A stretch of DNA of 64,000 nucleotides from Bacillus alkalicellulosilyticus (GCF_002019795.1 NZ_KV917381.1:4482500-4546499); one strand, 5' to 3'; positions 43,264-53,248 are shown, counted from the stretch's first letter. Made by a program: numbers and translations. The notes: generated by a model not told the origin, from the sequence alone.

Positions 43264-43384
43264 GAGAGCAAGTGCTTCGCACACTGCGCGTGTTTCACAA
43301 GAAAGACACTTGTAAAGCACTTAAAACAAGGCAGTGGCTTCGCACATCGCTTCTAAGAAAAGACTGCAAGCGGTCTTTTCTTAG
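43264..43384 (+). repeat. Structured intergenic repeat, copy 2
   Basis: The related copy of the element at 25429. CACTGCGCGTG is shared, followed by the hairpin GTGTTTCACAAG/CTTGTAAAGCAC (43289-43300 and 43309-43320), then GCAGTGGCTTCGCACATCGC (43331-43350). The stem sequence differs from copy 1 while pairing is largely kept. A hairpin CTAAGAAAAGAC/GGTCTTTTCTTAG (43353-43384) follows, in the place of the terminator-like hairpin of copy 1. Confidence 0.75.
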
Positions 43385-43481
43385 ATAAAACAAAAATTCC
43401 TACAAACTTTTGGGTAATGTTCGTTCTTTTGCTTCATTTTATACAGATTTATGTTCAAGGATGGGAGTCTAGAGATGTTTG

Positions 43482-43498
43482 CGACGAAACAAGTCGAA
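43482..43498 (+). promoter_or_regulatory. Spo0A boxes upstream of spoIIE
   Basis: CGACGAA (43482-43488) and AGTCGAA (43492-43498) are near matches to TGNCGAA, ten bases apart on the same strand, and lie 27-43 bases upstream of the -35. Confidence 0.6.
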
Positions 43499-43524
43499 CA
43501 CTTTTTTTTTATTGGTTGCTAATT

Positions 43525-43558
43525 TTGACAAAATAATAAACCTTCTTCTGTTTATAAT
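43525..43558 (+). promoter_or_regulatory. Spo0A-type promoter of spoIIE with 22-base spacer
   Basis: TTGACA (43525-43530) and TATAAT (43553-43558) are consensus hexamers but separated by 22 bases. Such over-long spacing is the known hallmark of Spo0A-activated sigma-A promoters (spoIIG, spoIIE). Confidence 0.75.
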
Positions 43559-43592
43559 GGGGACACGAAAAAAATCAGATGGGGTGTTATAG

Positions 43593-46088
43593 ATGATTCG
43601 TAAAGTGACTAGAGGAGTAATAGAGCCGTTTCGAGATTTAGTATATTTAGAGCAAATGTACTCGATGTTTGTAACGGCAAGTGAACGAGTAAAACGGTGG
43701 CTAGATGCTCTGCTCTTCCAATGGGGTTTACTATTACTAATTGTAGGATTTTTACTTGGACGAGCCATGATTCTGTCTGAAATTACACCGTTTATTTTAC
43801 CGTTTGTAGCTGTAGTCTATGTGCTAAAACGGGAAAAGTTTGGTTTAGCTTCGATTGCTGTTTTGGCCGGTGCCCTTACGAATGTGGTGGCAACGGGGTG
43901 GTTTGTGGCCTTTTCTATTTTATTATTTGTTGTTTTATATAGAGTTGTTTTAATGTTTAGTGAACAACCAGTAAAAGCACTGCCCTACGCTGTTTTTATA
44001 GCATCACTAAGTGGAAAAGCAATTCTTACATATTTGGGAGCAGGGACGGTTACAAGTTATGCCTGGATGATGGCAGGCGTAGAGTCTGGTTTAAGTTTTA
44101 TACTCACCTTAATTTTTTTACAATCTGTTCCTTTGATTACAACAAAAAAGATACAACAGCCATTAAAGAATGAAGAGATTGTTTGTTTAATCATCCTTTT
44201 AGCTTCTGTAATGACAGGCACAATTGGCTGGATGTTCTATGATATGACAGTCGAACACATTTTAGCACGGTATTTAGTATTATTATTTGCTTTTGTTGCA
44301 GGAGCTGCCATTGGATCGACCGTTGGAGTGGTGACAGGTTTGATACTGAGCTTAGCAAGTGTTGCAAGCTTGTACCAAATGAGTTTATTGGCTTTTGCTG
44401 GATTACTGGGTGGTTTGTTGAAGGATGGAAAAAAAGTAGGAGTCAGTATTGGTCTTCTAATCGGTACATTGCTAATCGGACTATACGGAGAGGGTGGTGG
44501 CCAGTTATCGATTACTGTTATGGAAACAATGGTAGCCATTCTCCTATTCATGATGACACCTAGGTCATGGATCGTAAAATTAGCTCGTTATATCCCTGGT
44601 ACAACGGAATACTCTAAAGAACAACAACAATACTTACGAAAAATTCGAGATGTTACAGCTGGACGTGTCGAGCAGTTTTCAAGTTTATTTCACACACTAT
44701 CGAATAGTTTTCAAGCACAAGAACTTGAACTAGATGGTGAAGATAAAGGGAAAGAGGTCGATTATTTCCTAAGTAATGTCACGGAGAAAACGTGCCAAAC
44801 ATGCTTTAAAAAAGAACATTGTTGGGCACAAAATTTTGAAAAAACGTATGATACAATGCATCGGTTAATGAACGATGCCGAGCAAAATGGAGTCGTAAAA
44901 AGTCCTCAGAATCTAATGGATCTTAAGAAATTTTGTAATAAAGGAGATAAAGTGTTACAAACCATTCAACAGGAACTAGGTCAGTTCCAAGCAAATATAA
45001 AACTAAAAAAACAAGTAATGGAAAGCAGAAGACTAGTAGCAGACCAATTACTTGGAGTTTCTAGGGTAATGGGTGACTTTGCAAAAGAAATTCAAAAGGA
45101 AAAAGAAGCTCATTTTGTTCAAGAGGAACAAATGCTTGATGCTTTACGAGGAGTAGGACTTGAAATTGGTCACGTTGATATATACCGACTAGAAGAGGGG
45201 AATATTGAAATTGATATGAGCATGCCAGGGGATGGCGGACATGGACAAGCTGAGAAAATAATCGCTCCAATGCTATCAGATATACTCCATGAAACGATTG
45301 TCGTAAAGAACGAAGAAGAAGGTTTTTATCCAAATGGATATAGTCATATATCTTTTGGCTCTGCTAGAAAGTATGAAGTAGATGTTGGTGTTGCCAATGT
45401 AGCAAAAGGCGGAGGTTGGATTTCTGGAGATAGTTACTCAACTATCGATCTAGGTTCCGGAAAGCATGCAATCGCAATTAGTGATGGAATGGGGAATGGA
45501 GAAAGAGCTCATTTAGAAAGCAATGAGACCTTGCAGCTTCTTCAAAAAATACTTCAATCAGGAATAGAAGAAACGGTAGCGATTAAGTCTGTTAATTCCG
45601 TTTTATCTTTACGGACAACGGATGAGATTTTTTCAACACTAGATTTAGCAATGATTGATTTACAAGATGCAAGCGCCAAATTTTTAAAGATAGGGTCAAT
45701 CCCTAGTTTTATCAAACGGAGTGACGAAGTGATGAAAGTAGAAGCTAGTAATTTGCCAATGGGCATTATCCAAGAATTTGATGTTGATGTTGTAAGTGAG
45801 CAATTGAAAGCTGGAGATTTATTGATCATGATGAGTGACGGAATCTTCGATGCGCCTAAGCATGTCGAAAACAAGGATTTATGGATGAAGAGAATCATCA
45901 GTGAGATTGAAGGAGATGACCCACAGGATATCGCCGATTCGTTACTTGAACGTGTCATTCGTTCAAGCTCAAATGAGATAAATGATGATATGACCATTCT
46001 AGTAACTAAAATTAAGAGAAACATTCCAAAGTGGGCGGCAATTCCGATGTATAAATCTCCAAGGATTATAAAAAAGAAAGCCCAATAA
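43593..46088 (+). CDS. spoIIE: Stage II sporulation protein E
   Basis: Membrane-bound phosphatase that dephosphorylates SpoIIAA to release sigma-F in the forespore and also interacts with FtsZ at the polar septum. The 831-residue protein (B. subtilis about 827) has about ten N-terminal membrane segments (about 48-320), a central FtsZ/oligomerisation region with a cysteine cluster (CQTCFKKEHCW), and a C-terminal PP2C domain with ISDGMGNGERAH (about 629) and MMSDGIFDA (about 746). ATG 43593 follows GATGGGGTG. The Spo0A-type promoter upstream agrees with its role. Confidence 0.97.
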   Translation: MIRKVTRGVIEPFRDLVYLEQMYSMFVTASERVKRWLDALLFQWGLLLLIVGFLLGRAMILSEITPFILPFVAVVYVLKREKFGLASIAVLAGALTNVVATGWFVAFSILLFVVLYRVVLMFSEQPVKALPYAVFIASLSGKAILTYLGAGTVTSYAWMMAGVESGLSFILTLIFLQSVPLITTKKIQQPLKNEEIVCLIILLASVMTGTIGWMFYDMTVEHILARYLVLLFAFVAGAAIGSTVGVVTGLILSLASVASLYQMSLLAFAGLLGGLLKDGKKVGVSIGLLIGTLLIGLYGEGGGQLSITVMETMVAILLFMMTPRSWIVKLARYIPGTTEYSKEQQQYLRKIRDVTAGRVEQFSSLFHTLSNSFQAQELELDGEDKGKEVDYFLSNVTEKTCQTCFKKEHCWAQNFEKTYDTMHRLMNDAEQNGVVKSPQNLMDLKKFCNKGDKVLQTIQQELGQFQANIKLKKQVMESRRLVADQLLGVSRVMGDFAKEIQKEKEAHFVQEEQMLDALRGVGLEIGHVDIYRLEEGNIEIDMSMPGDGGHGQAEKIIAPMLSDILHETIVVKNEEEGFYPNGYSHISFGSARKYEVDVGVANVAKGGGWISGDSYSTIDLGSGKHAIAISDGMGNGERAHLESNETLQLLQKILQSGIEETVAIKSVNSVLSLRTTDEIFSTLDLAMIDLQDASAKFLKIGSIPSFIKRSDEVMKVEASNLPMGIIQEFDVDVVSEQLKAGDLLIMMSDGIFDAPKHVENKDLWMKRIISEIEGDDPQDIADSLLERVIRSSSNEINDDMTILVTKIKRNIPKWAAIPMYKSPRIIKKKAQ

Positions 46089-46162
46089 AATAGAATAGTA
46101 ATGTATATTCCCTACTAAAAGTGTGAATCATGGTACCATTCATACATTTTGGAGGGGATATG

Positions 46163-46900
46163 ATGGGCAAAGGAACGTTAAAGCAAATTCTGTTACTGAC
46201 AGACGGTTGTTCAAACCAAGGGGAAGACCCAATCGCAATTGCATCTCTAGCAAGAGAGCAAGGAATTACAGTAAATGTAATCGGTGTCGTAGATGATAAT
46301 CATATGAGTGAACAAGGAATAAAGGAAGTAGAGCAAATTGCTTTAGCTGGTGGAGGCGTTAGTCAAATCGTTTATGCACAACAACTCGCAAAAACGGTTC
46401 AGATGGTTACTAGAAAAGCAATGACTCAAACATTATATGGCGTTGTAAACAAAGAACTTCAACAAATACTAGGGCAAGATCAAGAAATGGAAGATTTGGC
46501 TCCTGAAAAACGAGGACAAGTTATGGAAGTCGTTGATGAACTAGGAGAAACCATTAACCTTGAAGTGCTAATTCTAGTTGATACAAGTGCTAGTATGAAA
46601 AATAAACTACCAATGGTACAAGAAGCATTAACCGACTTATCTATTAGCTTAACGTCTAGAATGGGAGCGAATAAGTTTTCACTCTATTCATTCCCAGGGA
46701 AGCGTCGTGAAATTGATCGTCTATTAGACTGGACGCCAAAGTTAGATTCGTTACATGGAATCTTTCATAAGCTCTCGTCGGGAGGGATTACCCCAACAGG
46801 ACCGGCGTTACAGACGGCGCTACATAAATTTGAGAAGAATAGCTCAAGAAGGAGTCTGATTTCTCGTGATGATGAACTCTACGAAGAGTCCGGTATGTAA
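46163..46900 (+). CDS. yabS: VWA-domain protein YabS with permuted motif order
   Basis: A 245-residue protein; ATG 46163 is best placed behind GGAGGGG (46151-46157). The first ~85 residues (KQILLLTDGCSNQGEDPIAI, ...VNVIGVV) look like the second half of a von Willebrand A domain. The metal-site motif DTSAS of the first half appears only near residue 145, followed by GGITPTGPAL, which supplies the MIDAS threonine. The domain therefore appears circularly permuted. The end overlaps yabT by 35 bases, suggesting a joint role with this kinase. Function is unknown. Confidence 0.85.
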   Translation: MGKGTLKQILLLTDGCSNQGEDPIAIASLAREQGITVNVIGVVDDNHMSEQGIKEVEQIALAGGGVSQIVYAQQLAKTVQMVTRKAMTQTLYGVVNKELQQILGQDQEMEDLAPEKRGQVMEVVDELGETINLEVLILVDTSASMKNKLPMVQEALTDLSISLTSRMGANKFSLYSFPGKRREIDRLLDWTPKLDSLHGIFHKLSSGGITPTGPALQTALHKFEKNSSRRSLISRDDELYEESGM

Positions 46901-47831
46901 TCTTCCCACTGGTACAAGATTGGTAGGAAAATGGCACCAAAAACCATATAAAATTGTGAAGCAGTTAGGATCAGGAGCAACTGGAACGGTATATTTGGCA
47001 GATTCAGCACACGGAGACATCGCGCTAAAAATCGGTGTGAACAATATGGCGATTACATCAGAGGTGAATGTTCTAAAGCATTTTTCAAAGGTCCAAGGTC
47101 AAATACTTGGGCCTTCTTTATTAGATGTAGATGATTATAGTACTAACGAGGGTACATTCCCTTTTTATGCTATGGAATATTTAAAAGGAGAGGAGCTTCT
47201 CCCTTTTATAAGAAAACGTGGTGATGAATGGTTAGGGATATTTATCGTACAACTTTTAGGAGACTTAGACCGTCTTCATCGAGCGGGGTGGGCATTTGGA
47301 GATCTAAAGCCAGACAATTTATTAGTCGTAGGACCACCTTCTCGAATTCGTTGGATGGATGTAGGAGGAACAACATTATTAGGAAGGTCCATTAAAGAAT
47401 ATACGGAGTTCTATGACCGAGGATACTGGAACTTAGGAACTAGAAAAGCCGAACCAAGCTATGATTTGTTTGCTGTGGCGATGATTATGATTAACTGCTA
47501 TTACCCAAAGCGATTTAATAAAAATGAAGATAAGCCTCACTTTCAATTAAAAAAGGCCATCGAGGCGAAACCAGCACTGCTTCCTTACCGACAAGTACTA
47601 ATGAACGCCATTCTGGGAAAGTACGTCGATGCTCAATTAATGAGGAAAGATGTTGTTGAGCTTATAAGTAATAAAAAGACATATACCCATAAGCCACAAC
47701 GAAAAACTCGAAAAACACATAAAGAGACTAAAAAACAAAAAGGAAAAGGATCGTATATATTTGATTTCTTTCTTGTTTCCTCTTTTCTTCTATTGGCATA
47801 TATCCTATACTTATTTGGACAAATGATGTAA
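46866..47831 (+). CDS. yabT: Sporulation serine/threonine kinase YabT
   Basis: A Hanks-type kinase that in B. subtilis is expressed in sporulation, is activated by DNA and phosphorylates RecA and AbrB. The 321-residue protein has a glycine loop LGSGATGTVYLA (about 38-49), a lysine in DIALKIG (about 57-63), and the catalytic FGDLKPDNLL (about 142-151). There is a basic stretch (about 280-300) and one C-terminal membrane segment (about 301-319), making it tail-anchored. GTG 46866 is used; ATG 46869 and 46872 are alternatives. It lacks PASTA repeats. Confidence 0.9.
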   Translation: MMMNSTKSPVCNLPTGTRLVGKWHQKPYKIVKQLGSGATGTVYLADSAHGDIALKIGVNNMAITSEVNVLKHFSKVQGQILGPSLLDVDDYSTNEGTFPFYAMEYLKGEELLPFIRKRGDEWLGIFIVQLLGDLDRLHRAGWAFGDLKPDNLLVVGPPSRIRWMDVGGTTLLGRSIKEYTEFYDRGYWNLGTRKAEPSYDLFAVAMIMINCYYPKRFNKNEDKPHFQLKKAIEAKPALLPYRQVLMNAILGKYVDAQLMRKDVVELISNKKTYTHKPQRKTRKTHKETKKQKGKGSYIFDFFLVSSFLLLAYILYLFGQMM

Positions 47832-47930
47832 AACAAGCGCACTTAGTCACCTCCCTTTTTCTATATCGCAGTAGAAAAAAAGATGTATTTAACAAGGAGG
47901 GGCCCATTAGAGAGCTTGGAGGGGATGAGT

Positions 47931-48689
47931 ATGGCCAAAGCAGACCAGGTTATGGATGTTTGTTTGCTAGCAGGAGAAATAATGCTTACCTACGGCGCAG
48001 AAACTTATCGAGTTGAAGAAACGATTGAAAGAATAGCCAAAGCCGCCAATTTAAAAAATGTACATAGCTTTGTAACAACTACAGGGATTTTCCTTTCCTT
48101 CGGTGATGAGGGGAGAGGAGATACAATGCAAATGGTTCGAATAGATGACCGAGTTTATGATTTAAACAAAGTCTCGTTAGTTAATCAAGTATCAAGAGAA
48201 TTTGTCAGTAGTCAAATCACTGACAAAGAAGCTTATGATAAACTTAAGGAAATTGCCAAAGCACCCCTATATTATCCTGTTTGGCTAGTACACTTAGCTT
48301 CTGGTGTGGCAGGCGCAGGATTCTCTTATTTGTTTGGTGGAGGGATAAGAGATATGCTACCCGCTTTTATTGCTGGCTTGGTGGTAAGTCTTTGTTTATT
48401 TAAATTTCAAGAGTATTTGAAGGTTAAGTTCTTTGCTGAATTTCTTTCAGCATTTATTGGTGGAGGAACAGCGATTTTACTCGTGTATATCGGCTTAGGA
48501 GTCAATTTAGACCAAATTATTATCGGAACATTAATGCCTCTAGTACCGGGAGTACCCTTAACAAATGCTGTTCGTGATTTAATGTCAGGTGATTATGTTG
48601 CAGGTGTAAGTAGAGGAGCTGAAGCTATTTTAACGGCTTTATCGATTGCAACCGGGATTGCATTAGCAATAGGGTTATTTCTTGGGTAA
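47931..48689 (+). CDS. Threonine/serine exporter family protein, large subunit (ThrE/YjjP type)
   Basis: A membrane protein of 252 residues with the DUF1212/ThrE N-terminal part (ADQVMDVCLLAGEIMLTYGAETYRVEETIERIAKA, recognisable but quoted only as the hallmark) and about five membrane segments from residue 125 on. ATG 47931 lies six bases after GGAGGGG; ATG 47883 is an alternative. The family splits the ThrE exporter into two proteins; the small partner follows 15 bases later. Substrates are inferred only from the family. These two genes are not at this locus in B. subtilis. Confidence 0.8.
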   Translation: MAKADQVMDVCLLAGEIMLTYGAETYRVEETIERIAKAANLKNVHSFVTTTGIFLSFGDEGRGDTMQMVRIDDRVYDLNKVSLVNQVSREFVSSQITDKEAYDKLKEIAKAPLYYPVWLVHLASGVAGAGFSYLFGGGIRDMLPAFIAGLVVSLCLFKFQEYLKVKFFAEFLSAFIGGGTAILLVYIGLGVNLDQIIIGTLMPLVPGVPLTNAVRDLMSGDYVAGVSRGAEAILTALSIATGIALAIGLFLG

Positions 48690-48704
48690 TAAGGGGGGAT
48701 TATT

Positions 48705-49151
48705 ATGTGGCTTGGTCTTATTTTATGTTATCTAGCAACGTTTTCTTTCGGTATTTTATTTAATGTACCACTACGTGCTCTATATATTGGAGCTTTAGTC
48801 GGATGTTTTTCATGGATTACCTTTCAAGCTTTGCCGCAGCTTGGAGTTTCTATAATATTAGCGACTGCAATAGCTTCACTCCTTTCTGCTACAGTATCTC
48901 ACTTTCTAGCAAAACGCTTCCGGATTCCGGTGACGAACTTTACCATTCCTGCGATAATCCCATTAGTGCCAGGAAGTAAAGCCTATTTTACGATGAGAGC
49001 CTTTGTTGAAAGAGAATATTTACTAGGGCTAGAATTAGGAATAGATACCATGTTTCAGGCTGGTGCAATTGCTGCAGGCCTTGTTTTTGCGTTATCCGTA
49101 TTTTCCTTTAAGAAAGGAGGAATCGGCCACCGCTATGAACCGAATCGTTAA
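48705..49151 (+). CDS. Threonine/serine exporter family protein, small subunit (YjjB type)
   Basis: A 148-residue hydrophobic protein with about four or five membrane segments and the family segment FTIPAIIPLVPGSKAYFTMRAF (quoted as pieces IIPLVPGSK and YFTMRAF). It matches the second half of ThrE and is expected to act with the preceding protein as one transporter. ATG 48705 follows AAGGGGGG. The 3' end overlaps the tilS start by 17 bases, placing tilS in the same transcript. Confidence 0.82.
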   Translation: MWLGLILCYLATFSFGILFNVPLRALYIGALVGCFSWITFQALPQLGVSIILATAIASLLSATVSHFLAKRFRIPVTNFTIPAIIPLVPGSKAYFTMRAFVEREYLLGLELGIDTMFQAGAIAAGLVFALSVFSFKKGGIGHRYEPNR

Positions 49152-50526
49152 AGAGTTCATTGAAACTCATCAGCTTTTACAACCGGGTATCGTTGTAGTT
49201 GGGGTATCGGGAGGTCCCGATTCGTTAGCATTGCTCCATTTTTTATGGACTCATCAAGATGACTATTCCGTTGAACTTGTTGCCGCACATGTAGACCATC
49301 AGTTTCGAGGAGAAGAGTCGTATGAGGACTTTCTTTTTGTAGAAAACTTTTGTCATAGTAGAAACATTCCCTTTGAAGGAAAAAGAATAGATGTGAAAGC
49401 CTATCAAAAAAAACATCATCTAAGTGCTCAGGTAGCCGCTAGAGAGTGTAGGTATCAATTTTTTAGCGAGACAATGGTTAAGTATGGTGCAAATATGTTA
49501 GCTCTTGGACATCATGGTGATGACCAAGTGGAAACGATGTTGATGAAACAAGTTCGAGGAGCATATGGATTTGGGTTAGCTGGTATTCCTTTTCGAAGAG
49601 ATTTTTCTACTGGATACATCATTCGCCCATTTTTAGGAATAACTAAAGGTGATATTGAGCAATATTGTATAGAAGAAAAACTTTCACCAAGGCTCGATAA
49701 AAGCAATCAATCACAAGACTATACAAGGAATCGCTTTAGGCAAAACATTCTTCCCTTCTTAAAAGAAGAAAATAAAAACGTACATGTCCAGTTTCAAAAG
49801 CAAAGCGAATGGGTTATCGAGGATCAGTCTTTTCTTGAAAATCTTACACAACAAGCTTTGGAAAAAGTAATTATTGATAAAAAAGTTGGTAGTGTTGTAA
49901 TAGACGTTTTGACAGCAAGACAAATGCCAAAAGCTTTACAAAGGAGAGGGATTCATCTAATATTAAAATATCTTTACGGGAAAAATCATCCAATTATTTC
50001 AATGATACATATTGAACACATTGCGAATATCTTACATTCCTCTCACCCGTCTGGTCAGATTAATCTACCGAAGGGGGTAGAAGTGGTTCGCTCATATGAT
50101 ATTTGTTCTTTTATCAGGCAAGGGCGGACGGAAAAGGTTACTACATATGAACACCAATTGTCGATTTCAGGAGAAGTGGATGTAGGAATTGGGAAGATTA
50201 CAGCTGGAATAACAACTTCTTATAAAAAATCAAATCTACAATCTTCTATATATATCGGTGATAGTGAACATATTGCTTTTCCTTTAACCATTCGGTCATG
50301 GAAAGAGGGAGACCGAATTTCACCAATGGGGTTGTCGGGGAGTAAAAAAGTAAGTCGTGTGTTTATCGATAATAAAGTAGATATGTCAAAGCGAAAAATT
50401 TGGCCGGTAATTGTAGATGGTGAAGGTGAAATACTCTGGGTGCCTGGATTAATAAGGTCAAAAAAAGCAAAAGTATCTGAGCAAACAGCCTCGTTCCTTT
50501 TGCTAAGTTTTGAAGCGTACCAGTAA
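49135..50526 (+). CDS. tilS: tRNA(Ile)-lysidine synthase
   Basis: Converts C34 of the CAT-anticodon tRNA-Ile2 to lysidine so that it reads AUA. ATG 49135 gives [15 protein letters not shown] and 463 residues; AAAGGAGG (49113-49120) lies 14 bases upstream, a long but usable spacing, and translation may be coupled to the overlapping upstream gene. The PP-loop motif SGGPDS is at 25-30, [14 protein letters not shown] around 120-135, and a C-terminal TilS domain follows. It precedes hprT, as in B. subtilis. Confidence 0.94.
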   Translation: MNRIVKEFIETHQLLQPGIVVVGVSGGPDSLALLHFLWTHQDDYSVELVAAHVDHQFRGEESYEDFLFVENFCHSRNIPFEGKRIDVKAYQKKHHLSAQVAARECRYQFFSETMVKYGANMLALGHHGDDQVETMLMKQVRGAYGFGLAGIPFRRDFSTGYIIRPFLGITKGDIEQYCIEEKLSPRLDKSNQSQDYTRNRFRQNILPFLKEENKNVHVQFQKQSEWVIEDQSFLENLTQQALEKVIIDKKVGSVVIDVLTARQMPKALQRRGIHLILKYLYGKNHPIISMIHIEHIANILHSSHPSGQINLPKGVEVVRSYDICSFIRQGRTEKVTTYEHQLSISGEVDVGIGKITAGITTSYKKSNLQSSIYIGDSEHIAFPLTIRSWKEGDRISPMGLSGSKKVSRVFIDNKVDMSKRKIWPVIVDGEGEILWVPGLIRSKKAKVSEQTASFLLLSFEAYQ

Positions 50527-50581
50527 AGATATTTTGATTAGAATCTTCATAGTAATACATACAGGAGGCTTAAACATAGGA

Positions 50582-51121
50582 ATGAGAGAAGACATTAAAG
50601 AAATACTTATTTCTGAAGAAGAGATTGAAACTAAGATTCGGGAGTTAGGGAAACAGCTAACTGTAGAATATGAAGGTAAAAATCCGCTTGTGATTGGTGT
50701 TTTAAAAGGTGCCATGCTTTTTATGGCAGATTTAACAAAGCGAATTGATACGTATATTGAAATGGATTTTATGGATGTTTCTAGCTATGGAGCTGGAACT
50801 GTCTCCACTGGTGAAGTGAAAATTGTCAAAGACTTAGATACGTCAGTGGAAGGTCGAGATGTTCTTATTGTAGAGGATATTATTGACAGTGGACTGACAT
50901 TAAGCTACTTGGTTCAGTTATTTCACTATCGAAAAGCAAAATCTGTAAAAGTGGTTACACTATTAGACAAACCTGAGGGGAGAAAGGTAGACTTAACTCC
51001 TGATTTGGCTGGTTTCATCGTACCAGATGAATTTGTTGTCGGTTATGGTTTGGATTATGCTGAAAGATATCGAAATCTCCCGTATATTGGGGTACTAAAG
51101 CCCGAGATATACAGTGAGTAA
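50582..51121 (+). CDS. hprT: Hypoxanthine-guanine phosphoribosyltransferase
   Basis: Purine salvage enzyme using PRPP. ATG 50582 gives [15 protein letters not shown] and 179 residues, matching the family. The ribosome-binding site AGGAGG (50563-50568) is 13 bases away; an in-frame ATA at 50576 would sit at a better spacing of seven, which makes the initiation site slightly uncertain. The PRPP motif [14 protein letters not shown] is at about 98-111. It lies between tilS and ftsH, an arrangement conserved in Firmicutes. Confidence 0.95.
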   Translation: MREDIKEILISEEEIETKIRELGKQLTVEYEGKNPLVIGVLKGAMLFMADLTKRIDTYIEMDFMDVSSYGAGTVSTGEVKIVKDLDTSVEGRDVLIVEDIIDSGLTLSYLVQLFHYRKAKSVKVVTLLDKPEGRKVDLTPDLAGFIVPDEFVVGYGLDYAERYRNLPYIGVLKPEIYSE

Positions 51122-51124
51122 ATA

Positions 51125-51154
51125 TTGTGAATAAGGAAACATTTATGATACTAT
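51125..51154 (+). promoter_or_regulatory. ftsH promoter
   Basis: TTGTGA (51125-51130) and TACTAT (51149-51154) are spaced 18, with TGA before the -10 (extended -10). Confidence 0.6.
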
Positions 51155-51191
51155 AAGTAAAGCTTTTATTGTTCGTGGGAGGAGGTCAGGA

Positions 51192-53201
51192 ATGAATCGA
51201 ATATTTCGTAACACAATATTCTATTTATTAATCTTTTTAGTGATAGTAGCAATTGTCAGTTTTTTCAGTGGAGACCAAACACAAACGGAACCCCTTGCAA
51301 CTGACCAGTTTCTAGAGCACCTCGAAAATGGTGAGGTTGTTTCTTTCTCTGTAAAACCAGAACGTCAAGTGTATGTCGTAAGAGGCCAATTAGTAGGTCA
51401 ACCTGAAGGTGAGTATTTTGAGGTTAATATTCCAAGGACTGAGCAAGTCTTTGAGAAAATTATGGCCGCGCAAGCACCTGGTGGAGAGTCATTATGGAAT
51501 ATGGAACAGGCTGATGAAACAAGCGGCTGGGTAACATTTTTTACGTCAATTATTCCATTCATTATTATCTTTATTTTGTTTTTCTTCTTGTTAAGTCAAG
51601 CTCAAGGCGGCGGTAGCCGTGTGATGAACTTTGGGAAAAGCAAGGCGAAGATGGTAGCAGATGATAAAAAGAAAGCAAAGTTTAAAGACGTAGCAGGTGC
51701 AGACGAAGAGAAACAAGAATTAGTCGAGGTTGTTGAATTCCTAAAAGACCCTCGTAAATTCTCGGCAATCGGCGCTAGAATACCAAAAGGGGTATTACTA
51801 GTAGGACCTCCTGGTACAGGTAAAACGTTACTAGCACGTGCAGTTGCTGGTGAAGCGGGAGTGCCATTTTTCTCTATTAGTGGTTCTGACTTTGTTGAAA
51901 TGTTTGTCGGTGTCGGGGCATCTCGTGTACGTGATTTATTTGAGAATGCAAAGAAAAATGCGCCTTGTATTATATTCATTGATGAAATTGATGCTGTTGG
52001 TCGTCAACGTGGAGCTGGTCTTGGTGGAGGACACGATGAGCGTGAGCAAACCTTAAACCAATTACTCGTTGAGATGGATGGCTTTAGTGCGAATGAAGGA
52101 ATTATTATCATTGCAGCCACAAACCGAGCGGATATATTAGACCCTGCCTTATTACGTCCTGGCCGATTTGATCGTCAAATCATGGTAGGTCGCCCTGATG
52201 TTAAAGGTCGAGAAGAGGTTCTTAAAGTCCATGCAAGAAATAAACCGCTTGCTGATGATGTTAATCTTAAGACGATTGCAACAAGAACTCCAGGGTTCTC
52301 TGGTGCTGATTTAGAAAATTTACTGAATGAAGCGGCACTTGTAGCTGCTCGTCAAGATAAGAAAAAAGTGAATATGACTCATATCGAAGAAGCGATTGAC
52401 CGAGTAATCGCTGGGCCTGCGAAAAAGAGTCGTGTGATTTCGGAAAAAGAAAAGAAAATCGTGGCATGGCATGAAGCTGGTCATACCGTTGTTGGTGTGA
52501 AGTTAGAAAACGCTGATATGGTACATAAAGTAACGATAGTTCCTCGAGGGCAAGCAGGTGGTTACGCTGTAATGTTACCGAAAGAAGACCGATACTTTAT
52601 GACCAAACCAGAGTTACTTGATAAAATTATCGGGTTACTTGGTGGACGTGTGGCTGAGGAAATTGCATTTGGAGAAGTAAGTACCGGAGCACATAATGAT
52701 TTCCAACGTGCAACAGGTATTGCTCGTAAGATGGTTACTGAATACGGAATGAGCGACAAGTTAGGACCAATGCAGTTCGGGTCAAGTAGTGGAGGTCAAG
52801 TCTTCCTAGGAAGAGACATTCAAAACGAGCAAAACTATAGTGACCAAATTGCATACGAGATTGATTTGGAGGTACAACGTTTTATTAAAGAATGTTACGA
52901 ACGTTGTAAGCAAATCCTAGTTGATAATCGTAGCAGCCTAGATTTGATTGCAAACACGTTAATGGAGTTAGAAACATTAGATGCGGAACAAATCAAGTCG
53001 TTAGTAAACGAAGGAAAACTTCCGATGGACCACCATACAAACCGTGTGGATACACCTGATGATAACGATTCAGATGTAAAAGTAAACATTAACAAAAAGG
53101 AAAACGATGAAGAAAACACAATTTCCAAAAATGTTTACGATAAAAAAGAGGAAGAAGTAACTGAAGAGAATGACTCTAAAGATGATAAAAAAGACCAATA
53201 A
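51192..53201 (+). CDS. ftsH: ATP-dependent zinc metalloprotease FtsH
   Basis: Membrane-anchored AAA+ protease that removes damaged or regulatory proteins and affects sporulation. The 669-residue protein has two membrane segments (about 8-26 and 116-137), Walker A GPPGTGKT at 205-212, Walker B IIFIDEID, the arginine-rich second region of homology, and the zinc motif HEAGH at 427-431. The C-terminal ~50 residues are highly acidic and variable in this family. ATG 51192 follows GGAGGAGG. Confidence 0.98.
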   Translation: MNRIFRNTIFYLLIFLVIVAIVSFFSGDQTQTEPLATDQFLEHLENGEVVSFSVKPERQVYVVRGQLVGQPEGEYFEVNIPRTEQVFEKIMAAQAPGGESLWNMEQADETSGWVTFFTSIIPFIIIFILFFFLLSQAQGGGSRVMNFGKSKAKMVADDKKKAKFKDVAGADEEKQELVEVVEFLKDPRKFSAIGARIPKGVLLVGPPGTGKTLLARAVAGEAGVPFFSISGSDFVEMFVGVGASRVRDLFENAKKNAPCIIFIDEIDAVGRQRGAGLGGGHDEREQTLNQLLVEMDGFSANEGIIIIAATNRADILDPALLRPGRFDRQIMVGRPDVKGREEVLKVHARNKPLADDVNLKTIATRTPGFSGADLENLLNEAALVAARQDKKKVNMTHIEEAIDRVIAGPAKKSRVISEKEKKIVAWHEAGHTVVGVKLENADMVHKVTIVPRGQAGGYAVMLPKEDRYFMTKPELLDKIIGLLGGRVAEEIAFGEVSTGAHNDFQRATGIARKMVTEYGMSDKLGPMQFGSSSGGQVFLGRDIQNEQNYSDQIAYEIDLEVQRFIKECYERCKQILVDNRSSLDLIANTLMELETLDAEQIKSLVNEGKLPMDHHTNRVDTPDDNDSDVKVNINKKENDEENTISKNVYDKKEEEVTEENDSKDDKKDQ

Positions 53202-53211
53202 TAATTGGTGT

Positions 53212-53248
53212 AAGATGGGATGCTCAATTATGGGCATCCTATTTTTTA
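53212..53248 (+). terminator. Terminator after ftsH
   Basis: GGATGC and GCATCC form a stem; ATTTTTT follows. Confidence 0.8.
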
